Below, piece after piece: positions 1 to 5,843 of a stretch of DNA of 7,142 nt. Below the pieces are notes generated by a model. That model was not told the origin of the DNA. It saw only the letters and a list, made by a program, of their open reading frames with translations, and did not search any database. This DNA is from Gammaproteobacteria bacterium (GTDB taxonomy: Bacteria > Pseudomonadota > Gammaproteobacteria > GCA-001735895): NCBI GenBank assembly GCA_029288195.1, contig JARFPR010000086.1:1-7142 (forward strand), given 5' to 3'. How positions within the stretch are numbered: the stretch's first letter is position 1; each line of letters begins with the position of its first letter. Made by a program: the position numbers and the translations under genes.

Positions 1-92
1 GCGTCGTGTAGTACGGCAAATTGAGCCGCCATTTCCAATGCACGGTTCGAAGCCGCCGACGCATCGGTTGCAACCAGGATCTTGTTAATCAC
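1..92 (-). CDS. Universal stress protein (UspA family), N-terminal fragment
   Basis: Only the first 30 codons are in the window; the gene continues past the left edge. The translation begins (M)INKILVATDASAASNRALE. This is the typical first beta strand of a UspA domain, followed by the Asp-containing turn (usually ATDGS, here ATDAS) and the first helix. The start is GTG at 92. It is supported by a purine-rich Shine-Dalgarno sequence (GGAGGAGGG, 101-109) 8 nt upstream and by the family, whose members begin a few residues before this strand. The gene lies 36 nt after the permease stop, with no terminator between, so it is probably the last known member of the transporter operon. Usp proteins are small cytoplasmic proteins, often ATP-binding, and some accompany osmolyte transporters (TeaD with the ectoine transporter TeaABC). 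A regulatory role here is inference. The ATP-binding motif lies outside the window, so it cannot be judged. Confidence 0.85.
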   Translation of the reverse strand, partial: MINKILVATDASAASNRALEMAAQFAVLHD

Positions 93-100
93 TTTTTTAT

Positions 101-109
101 CCCTCCTCC
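101..109 (-). promoter_or_regulatory. Shine-Dalgarno site of the Usp gene
   Basis: On the minus strand GGAGGAGGG is followed by ATAAAAAA and then GTG. This strong site at 8-nt spacing decides the GTG start at 92 and implies efficient translation of the stress protein after the permease. Confidence 0.75.
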
Positions 110-128
110 GGTCACTGGAATGGCAGCG

Positions 129-2189
129 CTACGCCAGCCCCAACGCCTTTTTGCGCTGGTTGGCCCAGGTTCGCAGCACCTGGTCGATGGCGAGCCCGAT
201 AAAGGCAACACAAAGGCCCAGCACCAGCCCGTTGCCGACACCGTCCTTGTCAGACAGGGACTTGAGAATCAATTGCCCGAGATCGTCGGTCCCGATCAAT
301 GCGCCGATGATGACCATTGACAGCGCGAACACCACGGTTTGATTGATACCGAGCGCAATATGCGGAAAGGCCATCGGCAGCTCGATAGACAGGTATCGCT
401 GCAGACGGCTCACACCGGACATCGAGCCAGCTTCCTGTAGCTGCGCCGGCACGCTCAGCATACCCTGAATCGTGTAACGCGTGGCCGGGACGGTGGCGTA
501 AACGACAATCGCGATTAGCACCGAGGTATCTGTGACCCCGAACAACATCATCACCGGGATCAGGTAGATGAACGACGGAAAGGTCTGGAAGGTATCGCAA
601 ATTGTCAGCATGATGCGGGTGGCCACCGGATTTTGCGAGCACAGCGTTCCGGCGATGATGCCGATGGTGGTCGATATCAGCACCGACAACGTCATCAGGT
701 AAGCAGTGATCAACGCCCGGTCCCACCATTCGGTCAGCGCGATGAACAGCAGAAAACCACCAACGGCCAGGCCCACTCGAACCCCGCCGACGATATATCC
801 GATTCCCATTGTCAGGGCGAAGGTCGCAGCGACCGGCATTGCGAGGTAAGCGGTCTTGACCGGTACCAGTACCTGGACGATCAGCCACTCGTTAAAACCC
901 TTGAGCGCGTAAAAGAAAGTATCCCAGACCCAGTCGACTCCGGCCTGCCAGAAATCCTGGGTCGTAATGCCCTTATTGTGCGGAATCAGGTAGAGATAGT
1001 TAAACCCCTCCTTGAATACCAACGAGCCGATTAATGCCAGGATGACACCAGCGACGAATACGACACCAAACACCAACGAATACTTGTGCCGCTCGAAAAA
1101 CGACAGGTCGGCGAAGTAATCGACTTGCTTGTCGGCCCAGGCGAGCGACAGCCGATCGAGCATGATGGCAATCAGGACGATACAAACGCCAAGTTCGAGT
1201 GCGAGACCGATCCTCAGCTGGTTTAATGCGATTAGTAAATTGTTACCGAGCCCCTTGGCGCCGATCAGCGACGCGATGACCACCATCGCCAGGCACGACA
1301 TAATGACCTGGTTGACGCCGATCAGGATATCCCGTCTGGCTGTCGGGATCAGCACCTTGAACAGCAGTTGCCGGTTGTTGCAACCGCTCATCAAGCCTGC
1401 CTCGGCGACCTCTGGCGATAGTTTTTTCAGGCCCAGTATGGTCAGTCGCACCATCGGTGGGGTCGCGAAGATGACCGTCGCAATCGCGCCGGCATGATCG
1501 CCGATGCCGAAAAACACCACCACCGGGACCAGGTAGGAAAAGTGCGGCATGATTTGCATCACGTTGAGTATCGGGTTCAGCACCATTTCCACGGTTTTGC
1601 TCTTGAACGCCCAGATACCGAGCACGAGGCCGAGCAAGACCGCCATCGGCGCGGCGATCAAGACGAAGGACAGGGTTTCCATCGACGGTTCCCACTGCCC
1701 GAATACCGCGATGTATACGAAGGTAAACCCGACAAACAGCGCCAGCCGAAAACCGCCCAGGGCATGGCCCAGAATCGCGGCGCCACCGGCAACCACGGTC
1801 CATGGCAATGCCGGCCAGCGCGCCCACTCGTTTTCAGTCGCCCAGTCCCAACCGCTGAAGGTGACAATGGTCTTGACGCCACCGAGAAAGATTTCGCGAA
1901 CAAACTCAATCATGAATAGAATTAATCCCGAAGCCGAACGGGTGAACTGGTTCATCATCGGTTTTTCTTCGTAGTCCTCGATATCCGGGTCCCAGACGTC
2001 GATCAACCACCAGTCGAACATGATGTAGTCGACCGAACTGGTAATAATCTGCGGCAGCTTCTGGATCAACGGTGGTAAACGCCAGAACCAGTTACCTTCG
2101 GATGGTGTGATGATGACGCACAGCAGCACAAAAATAACCAGCAGTAAAACAAACTGCAGGTGCTTCTTTTGCCGCAGTGCTTCGATCAT
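129..2189 (-). CDS. Osmolyte ABC transporter permease with two tandem permease domains
   Basis: This 686-residue inner-membrane protein is the translocation channel of a glycine betaine/proline/TMAO-type ABC importer. It contains two ProW-like permease units in one chain. Unit 1 spans about residues 130-355 and unit 2 about 450-675, each with several hydrophobic helices. Each unit carries an EAA loop, the contact site for the ATPase: residues 260-284 (EAGLMSG, then LIPTA) and 583-607 (EAGSMSG, then ELPMA). The stretches after the loops also match (GVNQ...MVVIASLIG and GINQ...MVIIGALIG), so the halves are clearly duplicated. The N-terminus has one helix (about 11-28) and then a Trp- and acid-rich segment (57-80). 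ProW and OpuAB are usually about 280-350 residues with a single unit, so this form is about double length. The ATG overlaps the ATPase stop by 4 bp (ATGA), which implies translational coupling. The arrangement resembles what I recall for TMAO transporter TmoV, but the substrate cannot be read from the permease. Confidence 0.93.
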   Translation of the reverse strand: MIEALRQKKHLQFVLLLVIFVLLCVIITPSEGNWFWRLPPLIQKLPQIITSSVDYIMFDWWLIDVWDPDIEDYEEKPMMNQFTRSASGLILFMIEFVREIFLGGVKTIVTFSGWDWATENEWARWPALPWTVVAGGAAILGHALGGFRLALFVGFTFVYIAVFGQWEPSMETLSFVLIAAPMAVLLGLVLGIWAFKSKTVEMVLNPILNVMQIMPHFSYLVPVVVFFGIGDHAGAIATVIFATPPMVRLTILGLKKLSPEVAEAGLMSGCNNRQLLFKVLIPTARRDILIGVNQVIMSCLAMVVIASLIGAKGLGNNLLIALNQLRIGLALELGVCIVLIAIMLDRLSLAWADKQVDYFADLSFFERHKYSLVFGVVFVAGVILALIGSLVFKEGFNYLYLIPHNKGITTQDFWQAGVDWVWDTFFYALKGFNEWLIVQVLVPVKTAYLAMPVAATFALTMGIGYIVGGVRVGLAVGGFLLFIALTEWWDRALITAYLMTLSVLISTTIGIIAGTLCSQNPVATRIMLTICDTFQTFPSFIYLIPVMMLFGVTDTSVLIAIVVYATVPATRYTIQGMLSVPAQLQEAGSMSGVSRLQRYLSIELPMAFPHIALGINQTVVFALSMVIIGALIGTDDLGQLILKSLSDKDGVGNGLVLGLCVAFIGLAIDQVLRTWANQRKKALGLA

Positions 2190-3262
2190 GAAGCTTTATC
2201 AGCCGCGTCGTCGGAGTGGCCGCCAAACAGGACATGGACAATATGGGAAGCATGCAAAGCGCCGACGATCTCACCTGCCGAGTCGACGACCGCTACCGCT
2301 TTGTCGGTATTCAGAATGTCCTCGGCCACGGTTTCAATGATGGCATCTTGTGGAACCTTCAAATCGCTCATTTCTTCGTTGGGATCGTAGGGATCCATCA
2401 CCGCCTCGATTTTGAGTACCTTTTCGCGTGGCACTTCCTCGGTAAACTTGCGCACGTACTCGGTGGCCGGGTTGAGCACGATATTCGCCGGCGTATCGAG
2501 TTGCTCGATAATGCCATCCTTCATGATCGCAATGCGATCAGCCAGGCGCAGCGCTTCGTCGAAGTCATGGGTGACGAACAGAATGGTCTTGCCGAGGACA
2601 TCCTGCAGGCGCAGAAATTCGTCCTGCATCTCCTTACGGATCAGCGGGTCGAGTGCGGAAAATGGTTCGTCGAGAAACCAGATGTCGGGTTCGATCGCCA
2701 GCGAGCGGGCGATGCCGACGCGCTGCTGCTGGCCGCCCGAAAGCTGCCTTGGGAAATAATTTTCGCGCCCGGTGAGACTGACGAGGTCGACCATTTCCTT
2801 GGCCCGCTGGATGCTGTCCTGGGTGCTGACTCCCTTGACCTGCAACGGGAAGGCGATGTTTTCCAGCACGGTTTTGTGTGGCAGCAGGGCGAAGCTCTGA
2901 AACACCATGCCCATCTTGCTGCGGCGCAGCTCGATCAATTGCTTGTCGTTCATCGCCAGGATGTCTTCGCCATCGATGTAGATGTTCCCGGCGGTGGCTT
3001 CGTTCAGCCTGGCAATGCAGCGCATCAACGTCGACTTGCCGGAACCGGACAGGCCCATGATGATCAGTAATTCGCCCTTATGCACCTCGAAGGAGGCATT
3101 GTTGACCCCGACGATACAGCCGGCTTCATGAAACTTGGCATGGTCGACGACGCCATTGGCCTGTTGCAGCATGCTGTGCGCATTATCGCCAAAAATCATG
3201 TAGACCGAATCGCAACGGATGACGGGTTCGACCGAAGTCGAAGTTTCAGCTTGAGTAGACAT
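2186..3262 (-). CDS. Osmolyte ABC transporter ATP-binding protein (ProV/OpuAA-like)
   Basis: This 358-residue cytoplasmic ATPase powers the importer. All the nucleotide-binding motifs are present: Walker A GLSGSGKST (70-78, Lys76), Q-loop Gln122, signature LSGGQQQR (174-181), Walker B with Asp198-Glu199, and switch His232. The N-terminal extension (IFG...A...L..ANGVVDHA) is characteristic of the ProV subfamily. The C-terminal part (about 285-350) ends in a CBS-like motif (AVAVVDSAGEIVGAL). Only one CBS-like repeat is obvious, and the protein is shorter than E. coli ProV (400 residues). CBS domains in this family can sense ionic strength, so osmotic gating is possible but unproven. I chose ATG at 3262, because extending to TTG at 3295 adds 11 unsupported residues that include the GGGGGAG ribosome-binding stretch. 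The gene follows the binding-protein gene and its terminator, and overlaps the permease gene by 4 bp. Confidence 0.95.
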   Translation of the reverse strand: MSTQAETSTSVEPVIRCDSVYMIFGDNAHSMLQQANGVVDHAKFHEAGCIVGVNNASFEVHKGELLIIMGLSGSGKSTLMRCIARLNEATAGNIYIDGEDILAMNDKQLIELRRSKMGMVFQSFALLPHKTVLENIAFPLQVKGVSTQDSIQRAKEMVDLVSLTGRENYFPRQLSGGQQQRVGIARSLAIEPDIWFLDEPFSALDPLIRKEMQDEFLRLQDVLGKTILFVTHDFDEALRLADRIAIMKDGIIEQLDTPANIVLNPATEYVRKFTEEVPREKVLKIEAVMDPYDPNEEMSDLKVPQDAIIETVAEDILNTDKAVAVVDSAGEIVGALHASHIVHVLFGGHSDDAADKAS

Positions 3263-3343
3263 AGTTATATTTTTTATTCTCCCCCGGCACGTCAAGTTAA
3301 CACATTTACGCGACCGGGAAATACTTTCGGTTAAAAATAAAGA

Positions 3344-3376
3344 AACCCCCGGTCAGATGTTCTGCACCCGGGGGTT
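3344..3376 (-). terminator. Intrinsic terminator after the binding-protein gene
   Basis: On the minus strand, AACCCCCGG (3376-3368) pairs perfectly with CCGGGGGTT (3352-3344) over 9 bp with a 15-nt loop. It is followed by the T-rich stretch TCTTTATTTTT. It starts 35 nt after the binding-protein stop. Because ATPase, permease and Usp lie downstream with no clear promoter of their own, it may be leaky and act to lower their expression. The plus-strand side also has a short T run, but no plus-strand gene needs it. Confidence 0.88.
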
Positions 3377-3411
3377 CATTTTTACTTCACGTTTTGAATC
3401 CTGCCAGCGGC

Positions 3412-4368
3412 TTACATGCCGGTTTTGGTCCAGCCTTCCCAGACGTCTTTATTGTCTGCGAGCCACTTCTTGGCGGCATCCTTGTGGTCCATCTTGTCGC
3501 TGTCGACCAGTGCGGCCATTTGACCTATTTGCGGGGTTGTGAATGTCAATTGCGAGAAGATCGTGTAGGCATGCGGATGAGTTTTAGGCATCTTGTAGTT
3601 TGCCGCTTTCTTCAGCCAGCCCTTGGGCGATCCACATTTGCCGTCACCACCGTCGGCCTTGCGGCAACCCGGGGTGAACTCGGGAAACTCGATGAAGGTG
3701 AAGCCATCAGCGTCGGTGAAGTTCGGAGTCCAGTTGAAGATAACCGTGCCGCGACCTTCTTTCTTGGCGGATGCAAGTTCGGTCCACAGCGCGTCGGCGC
3801 CACCGGCGAACTTAACCGTCCAATTGTCGTCGAGGCCCAGTGCCGCAAGCCGCACCGGCATCAGGTCGCCGTGCCAGCTTTGCGGGCCTTCGAGCCAGCG
3901 ACCCTTGCCGCCGGAATCAGCAGTGGTGAAATTTTTGTAGCATTCCTCGCTTTTCAGTGCTTCCCAGTTCGGCAGACCGGGACACAGACCCTTTTCGACG
4001 ACCCAGGTTGGAACGCCCATTTCCTCGAGCGTAGTCGCTTCGTGGGTGCCGGCGTCGATCACGCCGCCCTTGGCCATCGCGTTATAAAAAGACTTGCCGA
4101 AGGTGGACTGCCAGACTTCGTGAGAAATGGTGACATCGCCATTGCGAATCGACTCGTAAACCGCCTGCGAATCGGCCGGCACGTACTCTACGTTATTGCC
4201 AATGCTCTCGAAAATACCGCCAATGACGTAGGCCATAACGATCTGGCTCGACCAGTTGTGGAGCGGGATGACGATTGGTTTAGTGCTGTCTTTGGCCACT
4301 GCGACGTTGGACAATCCAAACGAGGCACCAAGTAACAGAAACACGGCTAATTTGGTATGAAATTTCAT
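3412..4368 (-). CDS. Periplasmic substrate-binding protein of osmolyte ABC transporter (OpuAC/TmoX-like)
   Basis: This 318-residue solute receptor has a signal peptide: Lys at 3 and 6, a hydrophobic core about 7-20, and likely cleavage after AVA (residue 25). No lipobox Cys is present, so a soluble periplasmic protein is expected. The rest looks like the OpuAC glycine betaine/choline family. Trp39 (HNWSSQ), Trp86 (HEVWQ), Trp165 (GPQSWHGD) and Trp213 (FNWTPNF) sit in motifs where the family places aromatic residues that cage a quaternary or trimethylated amine. The assignment of individual residues is inference. The segment GLCPGLPNWEAL (127-138) is common in betaine/choline binders. Four Cys (129, 143, 235, 245) form two close pairs, and the second flanks a Gly/Asp-rich loop. 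Candidate substrates are TMAO, glycine betaine, choline or DMSP. The ATG at 4368 has a good Shine-Dalgarno sequence 9 nt upstream. A terminator follows the stop. Confidence 0.92.
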   Translation of the reverse strand: MKFHTKLAVFLLLGASFGLSNVAVAKDSTKPIVIPLHNWSSQIVMAYVIGGIFESIGNNVEYVPADSQAVYESIRNGDVTISHEVWQSTFGKSFYNAMAKGGVIDAGTHEATTLEEMGVPTWVVEKGLCPGLPNWEALKSEECYKNFTTADSGGKGRWLEGPQSWHGDLMPVRLAALGLDDNWTVKFAGGADALWTELASAKKEGRGTVIFNWTPNFTDADGFTFIEFPEFTPGCRKADGGDGKCGSPKGWLKKAANYKMPKTHPHAYTIFSQLTFTTPQIGQMAALVDSDKMDHKDAAKKWLADNKDVWEGWTKTGM

Positions 4369-4377
4369 TTACAGATT

Positions 4378-4382
4378 CTCCT
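4378..4382 (-). promoter_or_regulatory. Shine-Dalgarno site of the binding-protein gene
   Basis: AGGAG on the minus strand lies 9 nt before the ATG at 4368, within the purine stretch AGAGAGGAGAA. It supports this start, which also gives a complete signal peptide. Confidence 0.75.
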
Positions 4383-4395
4383 CTCTAGTTATAGG

Positions 4396-4426
4396 TGTAG
4401 GTATTATTGGGAAGGGTAATCCTACA
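4396..4426 (-). promoter_or_regulatory. Hairpin / inverted repeat in the leader of the binding-protein gene
   Basis: On the plus strand TGTAGG-T-ATTA pairs with TAAT-CCTACA around a 10-nt loop, giving a 10-bp stem with one bulged base. On the minus strand it lies 13 nt upstream of the AGGAG site. It could be an mRNA leader structure (stability or translation control) or a DNA operator. No T run follows in the transcribed direction, so it is not an ordinary terminator. No known riboswitch class was recognised. Confidence 0.45.
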
Positions 4427-4446
4427 TGAAATTATTTTATTGTAAA

Positions 4447-4464
4447 GTACCAAATATGGACCAA
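4447..4464 (-). repeat. 18-bp upstream element, copy 2 (proximal)
   Basis: The minus-strand sequence TTGGTCCATATTTGGTAC is identical at 15 of 18 positions to the distal copy at 4602-4619. Internally it holds two TTGG boxes spaced 11 bp apart, about one helical turn. Its first six bases can be read as a weak -35 hexamer (TTGGTC), with AATAAA after 17 bp at 4436-4441. It may be a regulator-binding site or part of a second promoter. Confidence 0.5.
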
Positions 4465-4590
4465 ATTATTTAATTTGACTTTGGCATAAAACTAATACAT
4501 ATTTTAATTAAATCAAATACTTATGGTTAAAATTAGAAATATATCCGGATTTATTTCGTAACTTAATGGCCCTAAAGTTAGCTGAAGAGC

Positions 4591-4619
4591 ACTATAAAAT
4601 TGTACCTAAAATGTACCAA
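4591..4619 (-). promoter_or_regulatory. Candidate sigma70-type promoter of the binding-protein gene
   Basis: TTGGTA (4619-4614; 4 of 6 to TTGACA), a 17-bp spacer and TATAGT (4596-4591; 5 of 6 to TATAAT) on the minus strand. Transcription would start near 4584 and leave a leader of roughly 215 nt before the ATG at 4368. The distal 18-bp element covers the -35 hexamer and half of the spacer, so a protein bound there could control initiation. This is prediction by eye in an AT-rich region, where chance matches are common. Confidence 0.4.
4602..4619 (-). repeat. 18-bp upstream element, copy 1 (distal)
   Basis: The minus-strand sequence TTGGTACATTTTAGGTAC matches copy 2 at 15 of 18 positions. As in copy 2, GGT(A/C)C boxes recur at 11-bp spacing. 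The copies are 155 bp apart, start to start, in the same orientation, and both lie upstream of the binding-protein gene. Confidence 0.5.
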
Positions 4620-4650
4620 TATAATGATACTCGATGTCTCGTTATCAAGC

Positions 4651-5829
4651 TTATCGGGTTGGTATGTCGATGCGTTTACCACGCGGTATTTCAGCCTCGC
4701 GGTCGTAAAACGGTAACTCGAGCAGCGATCCGGTATGCAGCTCGCCATCGATACACCTGATCTCCACCGCGGTGTTCTCGGCGAGACCGGCCTGGTTCAT
4801 CAACGCGATGCCGACACCATGTCGCAGGTATGGTGAAATTGCACCCGCGGTGACCCTGCCTGCGGTCTTGCCGTCAAGCGTTACCTCGCCGCCGATATGC
4901 GGTTCGGCCTCGCACCTGATTCCACGCAGCCGATTTCCGCGCGGCGCTTTTTGTAGCGCTTTTTTGCCGATAAAATCAGCCTTGTCTTCGTCGACAAACT
5001 TGCCGAGGCCGACATCGTAAGGAGTTGTCGTATGATCGAAATCAGAGCCCGCATTGAGAATGCCTGCCTCTATCCGGCGAATATGCATCGAATCCAGTCC
5101 AAACAATTCTATACCGTAGTCGGCGCCGACGCTGGATAGATGTGCCCACAGTGCGTCGGCATCATGCTGTGGCTCGGTATAGTATTCCCAACCCAGTTCG
5201 TTGGTATAACCGGTACGTGTGATGACAACCTTCTGTCCACCAAAACTGACGCGCGCCATGGCGAAGTATCCGAATGGATCCGGCATGCCATTGTCACTGG
5301 CGGCTTCGAGAATTTTCAATGCGTTGGGTCCCTGCACCTGCGATACAAAAACTTTAGGGTCGCTAATCTCGACATCCATACCAGCCCCGTGTGCACGCGC
5401 CCAGCTGTAAAAATCGCCGTCGGCCTGTGCGTACCAGAACAGGTCGGATTCGAGACGAAGCAAAATACCGTCCACCAGCAATCCGCCATCCTCGTAACAG
5501 GCCAGGCCGTAACCACAGCGCCCCGGTTTAACCTTGGTAATGTCCTTGGTAAACAGTTTGTCCAGCAGCCGTTCTGCATCCGGTCCCTTGAACTGCAGCG
5601 GGAATTCACCCGTATTCAAGACGGCGGCTTTTTGGCGTAACCGCCAGTAGCCGTCTTCGGTCGATAGATGGTCAAAGCAACAGGCCATCAGGCGCCGGTT
5701 GTAAACGCAGTAATGCGGGCCCAGCGGGCGCTCGATTTCATGGTAAGGGTGTCGCGACAATGAAAAATCCCAACCGGCCCCGGGAATGGTGGCAACGAGA
5801 TCTCGGGTTTTACCGTCACTGGAACTCAT
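4651..5829 (-). CDS. GcvT-family folate-dependent methyl/aminomethyltransferase-like protein (DmdA-like)
   Basis: This 392-residue, probably cytoplasmic protein has the full GcvT fold: an N-terminal folate-binding region (about 35-275) and a C-terminal barrel (about 285-375). Landmarks are KGPDAERLL (81-89), GGLLVDGI (115-122), VQGPNA (165-170), RTGYTNELGWE (205-215), RRIEAG (251-256), TTPYDVGLGKFV (268-279) and DFIGKKAL (285-292). In GcvT the GG..DD motif supplies an Asp for folate chemistry; here only the second Asp (120) remains, followed by Gly. The usual DVS before GPDA is replaced by NTG (72-74). The N-terminal YCVYN..L....F.....YW.L pattern resembles DMSP demethylase DmdA more than glycine-cleavage GcvT, and no other gcv gene is nearby. 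It is most likely a tetrahydrofolate-dependent demethylase or C1 transferase on a methylated compound; the substrate is unknown. ATG lies 14 nt after the DUF6165 stop without a clear Shine-Dalgarno sequence, suggesting coupling. DmdA identity is not established. Confidence 0.88.
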   Translation of the reverse strand: MSSSDGKTRDLVATIPGAGWDFSLSRHPYHEIERPLGPHYCVYNRRLMACCFDHLSTEDGYWRLRQKAAVLNTGEFPLQFKGPDAERLLDKLFTKDITKVKPGRCGYGLACYEDGGLLVDGILLRLESDLFWYAQADGDFYSWARAHGAGMDVEISDPKVFVSQVQGPNALKILEAASDNGMPDPFGYFAMARVSFGGQKVVITRTGYTNELGWEYYTEPQHDADALWAHLSSVGADYGIELFGLDSMHIRRIEAGILNAGSDFDHTTTPYDVGLGKFVDEDKADFIGKKALQKAPRGNRLRGIRCEAEPHIGGEVTLDGKTAGRVTAGAISPYLRHGVGIALMNQAGLAENTAVEIRCIDGELHTGSLLELPFYDREAEIPRGKRIDIPTR

Positions 5830-5843
5830 AGGCTGGGTACCCG

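Larger units (their letters stand above)
4369..4650 (-). other. AT-rich intergenic regulatory region between the two gene groups
   Basis: 282 nt without a supported gene. Hand counting 4381-4620 gives 65 G/C in 240 (27%), far below the surrounding genes. It contains the two 18-bp elements, a candidate promoter, the leader hairpin, and a small GC island with the palindrome ATCCGGAT (4543-4550). The weak stem-loop TGATA/TATCA (4643-4647 with 4625-4629), just after the GcvT-like stop, lacks a T run and is not a convincing terminator. A short plus-strand frame from 4566 overlaps the GcvT-like gene and has no recognisable content. Confidence 0.7.

Noticed and set aside
2216..3070. Long plus-strand open frame opposite the ATPase gene
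   Set aside because: It is the antisense shadow of a gene with complete ABC ATPase motifs. The same holds for the plus-strand frame at 3394-4335 opposite the binding-protein gene.
3263..3295. Longer ATPase start at TTG 3295, adding 11 residues
   Set aside because: The added stretch includes the GGGGGAG ribosome-binding sequence and is not like the family; ATG at 3262 is better.
3263..3343. Promoter for the ATPase gene using TTGACG at 3295-3290
   Set aside because: The only TATA-like hexamer (TATAAC) is 20 bp away, and closer windows are poor. A start there would also remove the ribosome-binding site from the transcript.
129..4368. Naming the transporter genes tmoX, tmoW and tmoV
   Set aside because: Gene order and the double permease agree with what I recall of that system, but glycine betaine, choline or DMSP importers of the same family cannot be excluded from sequence alone.
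4421..4446. Second promoter TTTACA - 16 bp - TAGGAT on the minus strand
   Set aside because: The -35 is good (5 of 6) but the -10 is only 4 of 6 and lies inside the hairpin; in 27% GC DNA such matches are expected by chance.
4625..4647. Terminator after the GcvT-like gene
   Set aside because: The stem is only TGATA/TATCA with a broken inner CGA/TCG pair, and no T run follows.
4566..4760. Plus-strand 64-codon frame
   Set aside because: Its second half is antisense to the GcvT-like gene, the product is unlike any family I know, and no ribosome-binding site precedes it.
4651..5829. Naming the GcvT-like gene dmdA or gcvT
   Set aside because: The motifs fit the superfamily, but the catalytic surroundings and length fit neither well, and substrate residues could not be checked without an alignment.
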